Below, in pieces: positions 22,078-33,859 of a stretch of DNA of 64,000 nucleotides. Every line of letters starts with the position of its first letter. Positions within the stretch are counted from its first letter, which is position 1. The notes under the pieces are model-generated. The model had not been told where the DNA came from and did no database searches. It saw only the letters and a program-made list of their open reading frames with translations. The position numbers and the translations under genes are program-made. Source of the DNA: Protopterus annectens (lineage: Eukaryota > Chordata > Ceratodontiformes > Protopteridae); assembly GCF_019279795.1 (NCBI RefSeq), contig NC_056743.1, positions 630,657,993 to 630,721,992 on the forward strand, in the 5' to 3' direction.

Positions 22078-22291
22078 TGGGGCCAGATCCCCAAAAACTT
22101 GCACTCAGAATAAGTCACTTACTCTGAGAGCAAGTCTTTTGGAATCTAGTCCCCTGGTGTAAGCCTGTTTATAGAAAGGTCTTAACATCAAAGTAAGTCA
22201 CTTAGACCGAGAGCAAGTCTTTTGGAATCAGGGCAGACTTACACCGGAGTAAATCATTTACACTGAGAGCAAGTCTTTTGAAACTGCGCCC
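22078..22291. mobile_element. MITE-like element with internal repeats
   Basis: The left end ggggccagatccccaaaaac and the inverse of the right end (agggcgcagtttcaaaag) are similar, each followed by acttgc. Inside, a block reading aagtca.tta..c.gagagc followed by aagtcttttg occurs three times (about 22110, 22194 and 22252). I could not define a target-site duplication with confidence. Confidence 0.5.
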
Positions 22292-22451
22292 TGTTTTAAA
22301 CCAGATAAAAAACATTTAGTCAATATAGCCAAATAATGGCTTTATTGCTGGTAAAATATTTTTAGCTAGTGAGGAAAAAGAGGTCTTGAAAACTTTTATA
22401 TACAGGAATTGTACTGTGACTTGTCCTTAATTGTGGAAACAATTGTTTTTA

Positions 22452-22518
22452 GAAAATGTGGCCTATTACTGAATCAGCACTGTGTAAAATGCGGCCTATT
22501 ACTGAATCAGCACTGTGT
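22452..22518. repeat. Tandem duplication of a 33 bp unit
   Basis: The unit aaaatgtggcctattactga followed by atcagcactgtgt occurs twice head to tail with one base difference. Confidence 0.9.
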
Positions 22519-23980
22519 ATGCTAGTTCATTTCTTTGTAGGGATAGCAAGAACAAAGTCTGCATGCCATGTGGATCATAGTTCCATGGCAGAGACAAGTT
22601 ATTTTAGTGAGCTTACTAAAGGGAGTAGAACTGCTAACATGAATAAGAATGAGCCTGATAGATAGGAGTTGTGCTCTGTAGGTAACTCTGAAGTCAATTT
22701 GCACTCATTAGAAGACAGCAGTACATTAACAACAACAACAACAACAACAGAACAGCAGTACATTTCAAGCCTTAGTGTTAGTAACAAGGCTAGTAAAGAA
22801 ACATGAAAAGGTTTTGGACTGCCTGAAGCTTCTTAGCATTTCCTGTAAAGTCTAAAACTACAATGAATAAAATACCAGAACATTTTGTGCGGCAGCTTTT
22901 GTAGCTATAGGTGGAAGAAAGTTGAAAATGCTCAACATTTAACCTGTTTTTCCATCCTAACATTCCCTTTTTATTTGCTTCTGAAAGGAAAACAATGAAT
23001 GAAGATCTACTGCAGGGTGATTTTATGTGTTAACATTTGAAACTGTTGGTTTAGGATAGTGTTTATTTTTCATTCAATCAATAAGGAGGCTATACTCAGT
23101 GACAGACTCAAATGTCATGTATACGTTTTAGTTAGAATGACGTAGGAACCAGTGGACTAGCAGCCTGAATTTATTGCATATAACCTTATATGTGTGGCTT
23201 TGAAGAATGATGGTTTTGTCTACGTGTATCATTATGTTCCATTGAGGAAGGTTCAAAGGAACAATATTTATGTAAACAGAGAAGAGAAGGAGTAATCCTT
23301 TGGTAAATCCCTGAGAACCTCTAAACTTCACAAAGGATAATGAAAAAAGGGTTTCATTGACTTTTAAAATAATGGTTTTAAGAGCAAGATACCAATAAAC
23401 CAGTAAATGACTCAAATGCAACAGTGATGTTTTTCTAGTTGGGTGTAAAAAAAAAAGATGGTGACGGACTTCAGCATTATAGGAACTTCTCTTTTTTTAA
23501 GGATTTTGCTAAAACTTTGTGAAAGAGGAGAAGCTATTAAGGGAGCACATCATTTTAGCTATTTGTAAATGACCTTTAGTTGTTGGTGATACTACAGAGT
23601 TCTTCAGTTGTTTGATGCTCACTGTTAGGTTGCCTACAAGAAATAAAGGTAGTAACTAACTAGTGCATTACTAGTGACTTTGATGTTTGTGATAACGTGA
23701 CCATTAAGGTTAGGTTTCATAGCATTAAATCTGGCAGTTTTGGGGGTGGGGGTTTAAAAAAAAGCAAAGGATTATTTTGCCAGCTGTCCAGTATGACATT
23801 TAGTTGCATTAATGCATTTTTCCATGCTCTCTCAGTAGTTTATTACAGACAAGTCCATCCATCTATGCTTATGAGTGTTATCTCACTTATATAATGATCA
23901 TGTGAACAGCAGCTGTCATCCATGGAGTTTACTAGGCAGGTAGGGAATAAAAATAGATTGACAGGCCATTCTTTGTGTAT
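22519..23980. other. Unassigned DNA with a short (AAC)n run
   Basis: An (AAC)n run lies at about 22727-22748. Otherwise no supported gene or repeat. Confidence 0.5.

Positions 23981-23981
<1 letters not shown>

Positions 23982-24060
<79 letters not shown>
23982..24060. repeat. (CA)n microsatellite
   Basis: Uninterrupted CA run of about 78 bp, directly abutting the tail side of the SINE at 24061. Confidence 0.97.
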
Positions 24061-24065
<5 letters not shown>

Positions 24066-24260
24066 GGACAATTTAGATTTATCAGTCTGCCTAATGTGTG
24101 CCTTTGGGATGTGGGAGGAGAAAGAAACTGTAATATCTGGAGAATGCACATGAGTGCAGAGATGACATGTGAATTCTGCAGAGAAGGCACCCATGCCAAA
24201 AATCAAACTGGAGAACATCTTGCTGTAAGGTAGTAATGCTACTCACTCTTCTATTATTCC
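24061..24260 (-). mobile_element. V-type tRNA-derived SINE
   Basis: Read on the minus strand: a tRNA-like head with tgagtagcattactacc and B-box-like ccagtttgattttt, then the core tctgcagaattcacatgtc and tcccacatcccaaaggca. The core is the same central domain as in the SINE at 11285-11775. The (CA)n tract sits at its 3' end and may have grown from its tail. Confidence 0.7.
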
Positions 24261-25010
24261 ACTGATTCAGACCAATAGATGGTCCTTTATGTGGCTACTT
24301 TACATATTTTCACCAATAAGAGTTCACCTGAGTTTTTCCAACCTCCCTGTACAAGCATACCACTCTTGCTGCCTTCTACTCCTGAAGTACTTCCATAATA
24401 GCCAGTAGTCCCTTCAGTAAGGGGAAAGGTCCGAGGTACAGCAACCGCAGACTAAGATCAACTATTTGAAAGTTGCAGTTATGGTTCTCAGAATTTAACA
24501 GGCACCTCACATTCTAAAATGTAAAAAAGGGCAAGCTATAGCTATTTGGTTACTTGAGGCAGTAAGATTCACTGCTGTTTCAGAGACCAGTCAGGGTAGG
24601 AAGGGCACACAGGTCAATCAGTTTATATGTCTGGATAAGGCATGGGGGGGCTGCAAGAAACTGCCAGATGAAATCCAGGGAAATATTTATTCAGACTTCA
24701 GCATGATAACACTGCGACCAGGTATAAATTCCTTTTGTTGTCATATGTCCACTGAACATTTGCTACATTCCTCAAAATGCTATAGCTTTCTATTGTATAA
24801 CGAAATCCTGGTGATTGACTGATTACAGAATGAAACAGCATATGAGAAACAGTGTTTAAACTTCAGTTGACTGACACAAAAACATTGCAAAAGATAAATG
24901 AAAAAAAAAAAGAAGATTGACATCCTAACATCCAAGACACAACCTTGAACCATGCAAAGTCAAGCTACTATTTTTTTTTGCAGGGGAGGGATCCCACATC
25001 CCCCACTAGA

Positions 25011-25012
<2 letters not shown>
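24261..25012. other. Unassigned DNA
   Basis: No gene recognised. The text ggagggatcccacatccccc (about 24985) recurs in loosely inverted form near 25797. Confidence 0.4.

Positions 25013-25043
<31 letters not shown>
25013..25043. repeat. (TA)n microsatellite
   Basis: Short uninterrupted TA run. Confidence 0.95.
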
Positions 25044-25048
<5 letters not shown>

Positions 25049-25466
25049 GAATGCACAAACACCAGCATAGTGCATTTTCCTCACCCCAAGGGATTGTTGA
25101 TTTCACACAGCTATTGACCCACTGTTTGTTGACCAAAGTGTGTCAACATTTGGGAGTTTCAGTTATAAAAAGTGCTCCCATAGAGACTTCTCCTGTAGCA
25201 CTTGTGCCTAATTCTGTATCTATAGATTGTGTAAAAAGATAGGTAGGGGGCTTGAATCCAGCATTGATCAACTAATGTAACTGCATGTTGTACCGTCATG
25301 TAGAACTGTGTCTGTGACAACTACCCTTATTAGGGGTTGGGGGTTCGTATAATGGTTAAGGTGTTTCCCACACAGACACAAAGTACAGAATTTGTTTCTC
25401 ACCCTTGGAAGGGAAATTGGCTAGATTTAAAATGGTCACCAAGGGTAGCTATCCTTGTACTTACCT

Positions 25467-25600
25467 ATGAATATATATATATATATATATTTTTTTTTTA
25501 TTTAACATTCATTTTAGTGGGAAAGTACAACTGGCCCAGAGCCTATTTTCCGCACAGGCCTGTGGAGAAATGCTTCAGATGCATGTCTTTGGAATATACA
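25467..25600. repeat. Dispersed repeat fragment related to 63463-64000
   Basis: After a short TA/T run, the order 'aactggcccaga', 'ttttccgcacaggcctg.gga', 'gaaatgcttcagatgcat' parallels 63510-63575 ('actgggccaaatt', 'ttttcagtggaggcccgggga', 'aaagctccaagatgcat'). Family not identified. Confidence 0.55.
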
Positions 25601-25629
25601 TATGTTTAAATATGTGCACATATACATAT

Positions 25630-26026
25630 GAATTCACTTTAGAAGCTTAAAAGCCCATAACATTGAAATTCAAAACATTGAGACCAAAAGCTTGAAAATT
25701 CCAAATACTGAAAATTCACAACATTGACTCCCATAACATTGAAAAAAGTTAGGAAAGCAACATGTACTATCTCGGAGTTGATATATTTAAGTAGCAGGGG
25801 ATGTGGGGGGGTGCAGCCCCGCAGTGGGGCCTGCCCCCATTTTATAGTTGGAGAAGTATAATATGGTTTGTTTTTTATTTGTTTCAGTATGTAGTTTTGT
25901 TGGAATATATGAAATGTTGGTTTACTGTGTATTTTCAATGTTACGGGATTCAATATTTTGAATTTTCAGTGTTTTGAATTTTCTCTTTTGAATTTCAATG
26001 TTATCGGCTTTCAAGCTTCTGAAGTG
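25630..26026. mobile_element. Non-autonomous TIR element with long imperfect inverted repeats
   Basis: The first about 115 bp (attcactttagaagcttaa, then cccataacattgaaattc) match the inverse of the last about 115 bp (gaatttcaatgttatcggct, then ttcaagcttctgaagtgaat). Each arm is built from repeated 'cataacattgaaaattcaaa'-like blocks. The centre holds a G/C-rich patch (25795-25850). No transposase frame. Flanks are atat on both sides, so the target duplication is unclear. Confidence 0.75.
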
Positions 26027-26032
26027 AATCCA

Positions 26033-26035
<3 letters not shown>

Positions 26036-26093
<58 letters not shown>

Positions 26094-26190
26094 TCTGTGT
26101 ATTTATATATGTGTGTGGTGTGTGGGTGTGTATATATAATATATAATTATATATACATACACAGACACATATATATACACACACACACAC
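26036..26190. repeat. (TA)n/(TG)n/(CA)n compound microsatellite
   Basis: A TA run to about 26088, then tgtgtgg/gtgtgg patches and CA near 26175-26190, beside the right end of the TIR element. Confidence 0.93.
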
Positions 26191-26665
26191 CCAAACTATT
26201 GCAGTGTATTCAGATTTGTGTTGTCAATTGTCGCTTGTGTATCTTCGGTGCCATTATATTATTGTTTATTATGTACATGAATATAAAACACATGCTTGTC
26301 TGATAAATGTGTTAGAGTAATATATCCCCCTATCTATGCTTGTCCAATGATAACAAATGGTAACACATGACCCGTTCTGCTGTCCATGGCACTGCAGCTG
26401 TATGGCTCATGCCTTGTTTATAAAGGATGAAGGGGAAGGATAGTTTCACTTTATTATAAAAAGACAACAAATCATAATCTCCAATTTTTCTTGCAAGAAT
26501 TATTAATATGAATCTTTTTGGCATAATCAGTAAGATTGTTTAAATTTCACTTAGTCATGTGATGCATCAGATAACACCCAAAAGATATAATATAATCAAA
26601 AAATAAATAAATACATAAGTAATTAAAAACCAAAATAAAAAAAAATAATTCTAATGCATGTAATT

Positions 26666-26668
<3 letters not shown>

Positions 26669-26726
<58 letters not shown>
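26669..26726. repeat. (A)n(TA)n microsatellite
   Basis: A poly(A) run passes into a TA run. Confidence 0.95.
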
Positions 26727-26729
<3 letters not shown>

Positions 26730-28342
26730 GATATACAAATATATAAAAAGATATTTCCTGGGATTCATTAACAATTGTGTAGGATTTGAGCGAAACTTGT
26801 TCATGCAATGAGTAGTAGCGCTCGTTGAATATGCATGCTGCTCATTGTGTTTACACATTTCCAAGGGCAGCTTCATGGCCAGAAGCAGTACTGTCGACAA
26901 TGAAACCGTGTTGGGAAGCACAAACACACAACGTAAACAAAACTCCTTGTCTGTAGGCAAACTTATTATGCAAGCATGTGCAGACTGCTTATATGAAGGA
27001 AGGGCAAGTGGATTATAAGAATTTAGATGCAGAAGATTTGAAAATTAGGAGAACGGAGGGAGGGGTCTCCTACCATTCCTATGCAAAGTAGTATCACAAT
27101 TCCATCTAGTGTTAATAGTGCAGAGATAAGTACAAGGGGAGGGTAAATGGAACAAATGTACTCAGTTAATGCATTAAATATGATGATGTTACAAAGAAAC
27201 ATTTTCAATAGAAAGATGTCCATATTAATAACAAATAATCCTGTTTTCAACTGTTTGCCCAAATGCATAACTAAAAAGGGGCATGCTAATAATGAATGTG
27301 AGAGGGACACAATGCAACATTGTAAGAAAGGCTAGTAAATGTGATATCAATGTTCATAGAATGCCAAGTTACAGTTAGCAAGGAGAGTTGATACATTAGG
27401 GGCCATTTGCATACAGTGCAGTTATTGAATATGTCATGTACAATATATACAGGGAGTGTACAAACAAGGCATGAGCTGTACAGCTGCTGTGTTATGCACA
27501 GCTGAAAGGGACATGTTTTATCACTTGTTATCACTGGACAGCCATAGTTGGTGGAATATACTACCCTGACAAATTTATTAGACAAGCTTGTGTTTTATAT
27601 TCATGTACATCATGAACAGTAGCATAATAGCACTCCAAGTACACAAGTGACAAACAACAAGGTCTGATGACACTGCGGTAGTTCAAGGTCTTCATTTGAG
27701 AATGGAGCACATCTACTACATGATTATACTGGGCATGCTCACAAGACAATACAGTGAACACTGTCATAATAGCATGTAACAATACAAACACACAAGAAAG
27801 TGTCTGAACACAGGCCCAATCACACTTTATGATGATCTGGCATCATGCAATACACAAAGACATGTTATGTAAGTAAAGCTGTACAGTGCGAGCCCATAAA
27901 TGTTTAAGGAAGGCATGCAATACAATGCATTCTTATCTGGAACGTAAGTAATGCCTGTGAATAATCAATGACATTCTCAACGTTTGCATCTTGCCACACT
28001 AGAACACATGCCAGGCCAGATATCAGAAAGATGCATATCAACCTGTGATGCGACAGAAATAGGCATATTGTGTGTGTCATGATAAACACACTTTAATGGC
28101 TTGCAGCACTTCCCTATTGTAATGCATACGGATCCACTAGCATGGAGAATAATGCCTTAAAAAATTTGCCCTTTGACTGTACCATAAATACTTCCTTTGC
28201 CTAAGGCCACTCCAGACTGACAAATTATCTGACAGACAGATGTTACCTGATTCAAACCCCTGCCTTTCAGACTACACACACTACAGACCTCGGTATAGAC
28301 TGCATCTGCCACACAACATAGCACTGGATCTTCTTGCAAGTT
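26727..28342. other. Unassigned DNA related to 38400-38520
   Basis: No coding frame. The block tgtaatgcatacggatccac followed by tagcatggagaataatgcc (about 28118-28155) matches 38454-38495, so this flank shares an old repeat with the region left of PLE-6. Confidence 0.5.
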
Positions 28343-28443
28343 CATGAAATAGGATCATAGGATCACAGGGGGATTACTAGGCTATTGGCCTGGAGGTCAT
28401 TTCAAGCCTAGCCATTTCATCCCAATGTAATACCATAGAAATG

Positions 28444-30996
28444 TTAGTTAATACCCAAGATTGCATTTAAGAATTGATTGCCCATGTCTAGGAGGATTGT
28501 AGCCTCTATTCCCAGTAAGAATTTATGGTGCCCCATCCACTCATCCAGGTTCCTTTTGAACAGTGTCATAGAGGTGCTCTGTTTCACATGAATATGTAGC
28601 CTATTCCAAAGACATGGTAGTTGCTCCAGCATGTCCTATTTAAGTCTCAGACCATATTCAGGTCCCTGGAATGGGTGGCCCTAATCCTGTCTGGTTTATG
28701 GATATGCAGCAAGTTCATTTGGTTTGAGTCTAAGATTACTCTGTAAGCCTGGCATAAGTATCCCCTAAGAAGTCTATATGATGCAGAGTAAAGTGACAGG
28801 GACTTCAATTGGTCTGTATATGGCATGTACTGGAGTACCTTAATCTTCTTTATGGCAAACCTGTGATGTCTCACCAGTTGCTGCAGGTGCTTTGTACGGT
28901 ACATGCTGAAAAGGGTGTTATACTTAATTATGGGCCAGATTAGTGCAGAGAATACAGGGTTTATAACCAATTTTGCTCTCAGGACGATGCCTTTACTAAT
29001 CAAGTGTGCCATGTAGAAAGCCTTCTTTACTACAGTAAACACATGGCAGTCGAAGTTAAGGTCACTGTCAACTTGTGAACCCAAGTCCCTTACCACTTTG
29101 TGGGTACTTAGGGTATTGTTGTTGATTTAATTGTGTAAAGGGACATTGCTTTTGCCAAAGGGAATGATGATGCATTTCTTTGTATTTGGTTTGAGGCAGT
29201 GACTAAGACACCAGTAATTGGTCTGCATAAGACCCTCCTGGAATATACTGACATCATTTGGGGATTCAAAAATTGCACCCAGTTTTCAGTTGTCTGCAAA
29301 CTTGGTCAGCCACAACCCCCTTAGTTTTGACATGAACTTCTGAGAGGCATATACCAAGCAGTAGGGGTCTAGCACAACCACTGTGGCACCCCACTGGTAA
29401 TAGGTCTGCTGGTTGATGTGGAGTCACCTATTCTGATAGTGTGCTTGGTTTGTGAGTTAGCAACCCATCTTACAACAAAGGGGTTTACATTCAGTTTGCT
29501 AAGTTTATCGGTAATGCCCAAGTGTGGGATTGTGTCGAAAGCCTTTGCCAAGTTGAGGTATGCTGTCAGGGGCCCTGGTCACATTTTCAGAAAAATCCAC
29601 AAGATTTAACAGACAGGGTCTGTCCTTGACAAAGCCTAATTGGGTAGGGTCCAGGGTTTGAAGGTCGCCTATGTCTTTATTTATGATGTCTATAATGATA
29701 AATTCTATGGCTTTACAGATGAGGCTGGTCAAGCTTATGGGTCTGTAATTCCCTGGGTCTGTTGCTAGGTCACCTTTGTGGAGGGGAATAACTGTTACTG
29801 TTCTCAATTATGCAGTAGCAAAGCCTGTAGTTAGACTATGATTGAAAATGGTATATAATGGTGATGCTAGTTCATGTTTTAGCTTGTTTAGAAGACAGCC
29901 AAGGATGCCGTCTGGTCCCATAGAGGCTGTGTTTCTTTTGCCTTGGACAAGGTTTTGATGACCTATTCTTCAGATATGTAGGGAAGGGGGGAAGATTGCG
30001 GCAAGGTTTATGATAGATTTTTAGGGGATATTGGTGTGAAAATTTGCCAAACCTATCCACTAGCAGGTTTGCTATCTCAGTGAGGTCAGTGTGTGTGATA
30101 CCATTGGTCATTCCTTCTGCACATGCTTGAGTCCTACGTTTTAGGCTACGTATGTAGGTGTTAATGGCCTTATGGTTATCCTTGGCTGTGCTGGTTAAGT
30201 TTTACTCAAAGAGGCCCTTATAGGATTTGACAAGTTGTCTTATTTGCCTGTTGAGATGGAGGACAGTGCTTTTCCATTGTTGGGTTCTCGCCTTTGTTTT
30301 CATGGACAGCAACGTTTTGCATTTATTGTAAATTTTGTTGATGCTGGATGTCCACCATGGCAGCTTGATTTTACTTGGGGCTCTGGCTTTGATTCTTTCT
30401 GGTACAGCCAAGTCTATACACTTATGCAAGTGATTGTACAGGGCTTTAGTGTAAGCTTTGGTGTGGCTACCACTTTCAGCTGGGGTGGGGCTCTAAATGC
30501 ATTTATACCTTCACCTAGGAGGGTATAGCTTGCTTTGGTGAAGTTTTTTAGTCTGATTTCACCCTTTGTGAGTTCTGGTGTTAGTGTCAGCAAAAAGGTA
30601 AAAGATTTGTGGTCAGATTTAATAATAAGGGTATGACAGTTGCTGGAGTGGATACTTGGAGTTGTCCAGTCTAACCAGATGGGAGGTGAATTTATCTCTA
30701 ATATAAATAGGAACACCACTTCCTTTGGCTCTCACATGTTCATTTTGCCATCTGAAAGTGTGGAAGGCATTGTAGCCTTGCAAGATCAGGGCACTCTCTG
30801 AGGCCTTGAACCAGGTTTGTGTGACGGCACAGACATCTACATTTTTCAGTGAAAGAAGTGTTTCCAGGGTGTGCAGTTTTTGGTTTAAGCTCTTAGCGTT
30901 TAGCAACATGACCCTTATTTTGTTATAATAAGCAAATTTCACTTTGATAAGTTTGTCTTCCAGACCTCGCCTGAAAAGGCACTCTGGGAGAGGCAA
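28444..30996 (-). pseudogene. CR1 ORF2: endonuclease plus reverse transcriptase
   Basis: Order on the minus strand: apurinic-type endonuclease (30619-30996) with VMLLNAKSLNQK, VDVCAVTQTWF and KGSGVPIYIRD; a linker (30202-30429) with PWWTSSINKIYN; RT fingers (29505-29807) with VIPLHKGDLATDPGNYRPIS and LTSLICKAIEFII; palm motif A (29369-29551) with MAKAFDTIPH and ITSGVPQ; then KFADN in place of FADD near 29300; thumb and C-terminus (28647-29096) with VRDLGSQVDSDLNFDCHV; and the end FKRNLDEWMG (28444-28632). Register changes and stops break it into six or more pieces, and the altered FADD box alone would inactivate it. Confidence 0.85.
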
Positions 30997-31131
30997 AAGC
31001 TTTTGCCAGCAGCTGAAAGCCTAGACGTGCCAGGTACAAACTGTCTCTGGCAAAGCAGCGAGGTTTGTCGACCATGGCTTCCCAGGCTGACAGGAAATGG
31101 ATCCTCTTTGACTGACACCAAAAACAAAGCC
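30950..31131 (-). pseudogene. CR1 ORF1, C-terminal end of esterase domain
   Basis: Reads DFNNWLCFWCQSKRIHFLSA, then WEAMVDKPRCFARDSLYLAR, then LGFQLLAKAFA. It continues the ORF1 frame cut by PLE-5 at 31132. The RDSLYLARLG block corresponds to the D-x-x-H motif of SGNH hydrolases (R-D-G-L-H-L-S-R in related CR1 copies as I remember them). Here a Tyr stands in the His position, so this copy probably lacked esterase activity. Confidence 0.7.
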
Positions 31132-31305
31132 AATTATTGAAATCAGTCAGCCACCAATTCCAAAACATACACAGGAGCGAAAAACAGCAGTTAAAAATCA
31201 GTAAAGTCTTGCCACAGGTAAATGTTCCAAAATTCAAATGAAACTAATAGTCAAAACCAAGGCGTAAAAAGTAAATAAAAATTGTTTATTGACGGGCGTA
31301 AAAAA

Positions 31306-31336
31306 GTAAGCGCTTTCACCCTAAGGCTTCATCGGA
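31306..31336 (-). ncRNA. Hammerhead motif, PLE-5 3' end
   Basis: Minus strand: CCGAUGA (one change in the first box), AGCCUUAGGGU as a short imperfect stem II, GAAAGCGCUUAC. Confidence 0.6.
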
Positions 31337-31574
31337 CTATAAAAACATTCATCAGAGAATTATTTAAAAAACAAGAAAACACCATAGGCTGAACCAGTCA
31401 TACATGTCAGTAGTGTCTATTAAGCACATAAAGGTAAAGATCTCCTTTTAAAGAAAGCGCAACCATGTACATAAATAAATCAAGGCAAAATACTCAATAT
31501 GAACAAGACAAATGTCTATTTGAAATCATTGTTGGCGTTAAAAAACTAGACTTCCAAAAAGCCTATAGATTACA

Positions 31575-33575
31575 TTATAGGGGCGTCCTTGATTTCGGTC
31601 TGGGCAATCTCCTCTTCCGGAGGATGGGTTTCAAGTGGATCTTATCATTTAACCCAGGTGTTCTGTCCACTCTACAGTGGATGATCCAACATAACTCGCA
31701 TTCCTCGGTATAATTATCTATATCGCCCCCTCTAATACTGGGTGCAATAATTTGTATAACATAAAATTTAAAACAATGTGTCACCCCTAACTGTTTACAG
31801 TGTTTGGCCAGAGCATTGTGGTCTGAACCAACACGTATATGATAAACGTATTCTCTAATGCGTTCTCTCAGCTGTCTATTAGTCTTCCCAATGTAGAACG
31901 CTGCACATGATACACACCTAGCAAAGTATACCACATTTATACTCTGGCAATTGGCCTTAGTATGGAAACGAAATTCATGTCCAGTTACAGGTTTTACAAA
32001 AACATTGTCAGTATCAATATACTGACATTGTCTACAATGATTACATGGTATAGTATTATAAGTGGATGAAGTAGATAAAGTGTTGTTCAAATTCATAGGG
32101 TAGTGACATAGCATTTGTTTCAAATTTTTCTTGTTTTTATAAAGAAATTTAGGTCTTGAGCCCACAACATCACTGATATCATCATCAAGTAAAAGGGTTT
32201 CACAATGTCTCTCAATAATTTCTCTTACATGTCCAATGCCTTCTGTAAAAAACAAGGGTACTTTCAATCCACGTGCCCTCATTGGTTGTGCGATGTTAAC
32301 ATTATTACCCCAATCTGAGAAGTATGGACGTGCCCTTGAAGTCCTTAACTCATTCACCAACAAGACCGCCTTATCCACCTCTCCTTTATTATAACACCTC
32401 TCAGTAAGCCTATTCCTAAGATTTAACACTTCTTGTTCATATCCCTCATCCAAAGGATTAAGTCTGGATGCTCTCATTACTTGTCCTTTCACTACATTGT
32501 CAAAGACATGCCTGGGGTGCATGCTGTGCCTATGAAGTAAAGTGTTCCTATAGCATGCTTTCCTATGCATGGATGTATTTAACAATCCATTCTCAAGTCT
32601 TGTTATGTTGACATCTAGAAAAGAGACATCATACGTACAGAAACATAAGGTAAAACTAAGGAAGTCAGTTAAATTGTTCATAACGGACACAAAATCCATA
32701 AGACTAGCTTCATCACCCCTCCAAATCAAAAAGAGGTCGTCCACAAACCTCCTGTAAAATCCAACATGTTGTTGAAAGGCTTCTAATGGAAAAAGAAGTT
32801 CTTCCTCCCAGTCAATGCCATCCTTCTGAAGGTAAATATTACCGTTAAACATAAACACATTATTATATAATACTGTTTCCAAAAACAGCACTAAAAGATC
32901 TATTGTGTTACTGTTCAAGATGGATTTCGTGGTTAAATAACGTTGTAATCTGACAACTCCTAAGTCATTGGGAATGACTATAAACAGGCTCTTAACATCT
33001 AATGTTACTAAAATATAAAAATCATCATCCCCTAAAGTCCTGGTATAACTATATAGATCTAAAAGAAACTGTTTGCTATCTTTCAAAATCAATGGGTTAG
33101 CCTCCATGACCGGCCTTAGATGGTATTCTAAATCGATTGAAAAAGGTTCAGTGAACCATCCCTGCCCAGCAACTATAGGGTGCAAGGGTGGCTTAAGGAT
33201 TGATTTATGAACCTTGGGCAAACCTTGAATTACAGGTATAAGTGGATTGTTCACCCTTAAATACTTAAACAGACTCAAAGTGATGTTGTGACTCTTGATC
33301 AAATCATCAAGCATATCATATACCCTAAAAACCTTGTTGGTTACTTCCGACAAATCAGTTTTTGAGTAGAAAGCCTCTTCTTCTAACATAACCCTCATAC
33401 TCTCAAAATAATCGGCACGATCCATTAAAACAATGGGACCTCCATTGTCAGTCAGTCTAATTACTATCGAACCATCCCTACTCAAGTCTAAAAGTGCCTT
33501 TCTCTGCAAGTAAGTTAAGTTATATCTCTTATCCCTGTTCTTGACACATCTCCTCATAGTACTTATATAAGTCAT
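31575..33575 (-). CDS. PLE-5 reverse transcriptase and GIY-YIG endonuclease
   Basis: A 666-codon open frame, the longest in the window. Residues about 35-330 are reverse transcriptase: DNGGPIVLMDR (43), GLPKVHKSILKPPLHPIVAG (about 117), LVTLDVKSLFIVIPNDLG (motif A, about 190), NNVFMFNGNIYLQKDGID (about 240) and YRRFVDDLFLIWRG (catalytic Asp pair, about 277). The AMGS-type segment after QKDG looks altered. A CNHCRQC linker lies near 513, and the GIY-YIG nuclease at about 545-640 has NVVYFARCVSCAAFYIGKTN and LRERIREYVYHI. The N-terminal region (LKLDFGDNEG..., 33529-33726) is in another register, so the copy is not fully intact. The product would copy its RNA at a nicked target. Confidence 0.88.
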   Translation of the reverse strand: MTYISTMRRCVKNRDKRYNLTYLQRKALLDLSRDGSIVIRLTDNGGPIVLMDRADYFESMRVMLEEEAFYSKTDLSEVTNKVFRVYDMLDDLIKSHNITLSLFKYLRVNNPLIPVIQGLPKVHKSILKPPLHPIVAGQGWFTEPFSIDLEYHLRPVMEANPLILKDSKQFLLDLYSYTRTLGDDDFYILVTLDVKSLFIVIPNDLGVVRLQRYLTTKSILNSNTIDLLVLFLETVLYNNVFMFNGNIYLQKDGIDWEEELLFPLEAFQQHVGFYRRFVDDLFLIWRGDEASLMDFVSVMNNLTDFLSFTLCFCTYDVSFLDVNITRLENGLLNTSMHRKACYRNTLLHRHSMHPRHVFDNVVKGQVMRASRLNPLDEGYEQEVLNLRNRLTERCYNKGEVDKAVLLVNELRTSRARPYFSDWGNNVNIAQPMRARGLKVPLFFTEGIGHVREIIERHCETLLLDDDISDVVGSRPKFLYKNKKNLKQMLCHYPMNLNNTLSTSSTYNTIPCNHCRQCQYIDTDNVFVKPVTGHEFRFHTKANCQSINVVYFARCVSCAAFYIGKTNRQLRERIREYVYHIRVGSDHNALAKHCKQLGVTHCFKFYVIQIIAPSIRGGDIDNYTEECELCWIIHCRVDRTPGLNDKIHLKPILRKRRLPRPKSRTPL

Positions 33576-33828
33576 TTTCCACTAATCTGGAAAAAGTATC
33601 TAACCGAGGATGTAGTGTAGGTGTGTAGGTACTAATGGGACGGAATTTAACTGGAAGTTCATTGCCATCATTATTTCCTTCATTATCACCAAAATCTAAT
33701 TTCAGTTGAACATTCCGCACATACAATTTAATGTCTAAAATAGAATCAGTTATATCACCATTGTTGGTGGGTATAAACGTTAGTCCTTTATTGTTTTTTA
33801 AATAATTCTCCGATGAATGTTTTTATAG

Positions 33829-33859
33829 TCTGATGAAGCCTTAGGGTGAAAGCGCTTAC
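33829..33859 (+). ncRNA. Hammerhead motif with intact core, PLE-5 inverted end
   Basis: Plus strand: CUGAUGA, AGCCUUAGGGU, GAAAGCGCUUAC. Both core boxes are unaltered, with a weak stem II. It faces away from the element body because the terminal copy is inverted. Confidence 0.7.
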
